In this document: piece by piece, positions 63,848-64,000 of the stretch | Layout of the letters: the number at the start of each line of letters is the position of its first letter | Numbering within the stretch: position 1 is the stretch's first letter | Assembly (NCBI GenBank): GCA_029204225.1 | Contig: CM055100.1 | Location: forward strand, 1,278,587 to 1,342,586 | DNA length: 64,000 bases | DNA from: Diphasiastrum complanatum | Taxonomy: Eukaryota; Streptophyta; Lycopodiopsida; Lycopodiales; Lycopodiaceae | Direction: 5' to 3' | Made by a program: the position numbers and the translations under genes | The notes under the pieces: model-generated | The model's database searches: none | Told to the model about the DNA's origin: nothing | What the model saw: only the letters and a program-made list of their open reading frames with translations

Positions 63848-64000
63848 ATGGCTCAGAATGTGGATCTTACCGTGATAAGCTCAAGCGACAGTGACAACAC
63901 ATTTGGTGATGTGCGGGCAAGGAACTTGTCCAGTGCTGAAAAGGATACCAAAATTTTTTCGATTATGCTTATACTCAGGGCCTTGCCTGTAGCAAGTAAA
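63848..64000 (+). CDS. Start of an unidentified ORF, runs off the window
   Basis: ATG at 63848 opens 51 codons to the window end without a stop: MAQNVDLTVISSSDSDNTFG and then a basic/hydrophobic stretch ending LRALPVASK. The VDLTVI-SSSDSD segment has the hydrophobic-then-acidic-Ser layout of a SUMO-interaction motif, which is only a pattern resemblance. A possible splice donor (GCAA|GTAAA) lies at the very end. The family is unknown, and a transposon ORF is also possible. Confidence 0.4.
   Translation, partial: MAQNVDLTVISSSDSDNTFGDVRARNLSSAEKDTKIFSIMLILRALPVASK

Overview
The window is nuclear DNA of a land plant. It has spliced GT-AG genes, a gene for a chloroplast-targeted protein, Ty1/copia and Ty3/gypsy retrotransposons primed by the initiator-Met tRNA site, CACTA and hAT remnants, and long GA/CT microsatellites. 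The huge transposon-filled introns suggest a large-genome lineage, with a fern or gymnosperm plausible, but the sequence does not settle the taxon. No rRNA, tRNA, CRISPR or prokaryotic gene structure is visible.

Layout. 1-6389 is a young, complete copia element with an intact 1317-residue polyprotein. It sits inside the RNase H end of an older copia family (copia-B), whose tail resumes at 6390. 6600-13900 is mostly unassigned DNA with an unidentified broken ORF (8262-9030), local duplications and a lone primer-binding site. 13903-15319 is a CACTA transposase remnant that keeps two introns. 15400-17210 is microsatellite-rich.

17344-45666 is the main cellular gene found: five in-frame exons for a 174-residue predicted chloroplast membrane protein, spread over 28.3 kb. 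Intron 1 (16.4 kb) holds a hAT/DUF659 remnant split by a copia element with a deleted reverse transcriptase (20561-25086), a gypsy-like element with gag and protease but no recognisable RT/RNase H/integrase core (25270-29445), and a truncated copia (30300-32331). Intron 2 (11.2 kb) holds a second copy of the gypsy 3' end, a gypsy gag remnant, a copia element (LTR at 37458) invaded by another copia (38456-43005), and a 469-bp hAT-type MITE with a perfect 8-bp target duplication.

45667-56800 is gene-poor, with a (GA)n tract of 177 bp, an LTR-like segment and a copia gag remnant. 56806-58175 on the minus strand is a multi-exon gene or pseudogene whose fold pattern resembles a beta-class DNA amino-methyltransferase with a degenerate catalytic motif. 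58260-63000 is a field of repeats: TCGATACC-type arrays and at least five foldback hairpins sharing the core TGTCCAGCTTCAATC, surrounding a copia-B pol fragment (59288-61270). 63370-63660 is a GGCTAGTTA array. A new ORF opens at 63848 and runs off the window.

The strongest candidates for something undescribed are the hairpin family at 59044-63001, one member of which shows a compensatory base-pair change, and the methyltransferase-like gene. Family assignments come from reading motifs, not from searches.
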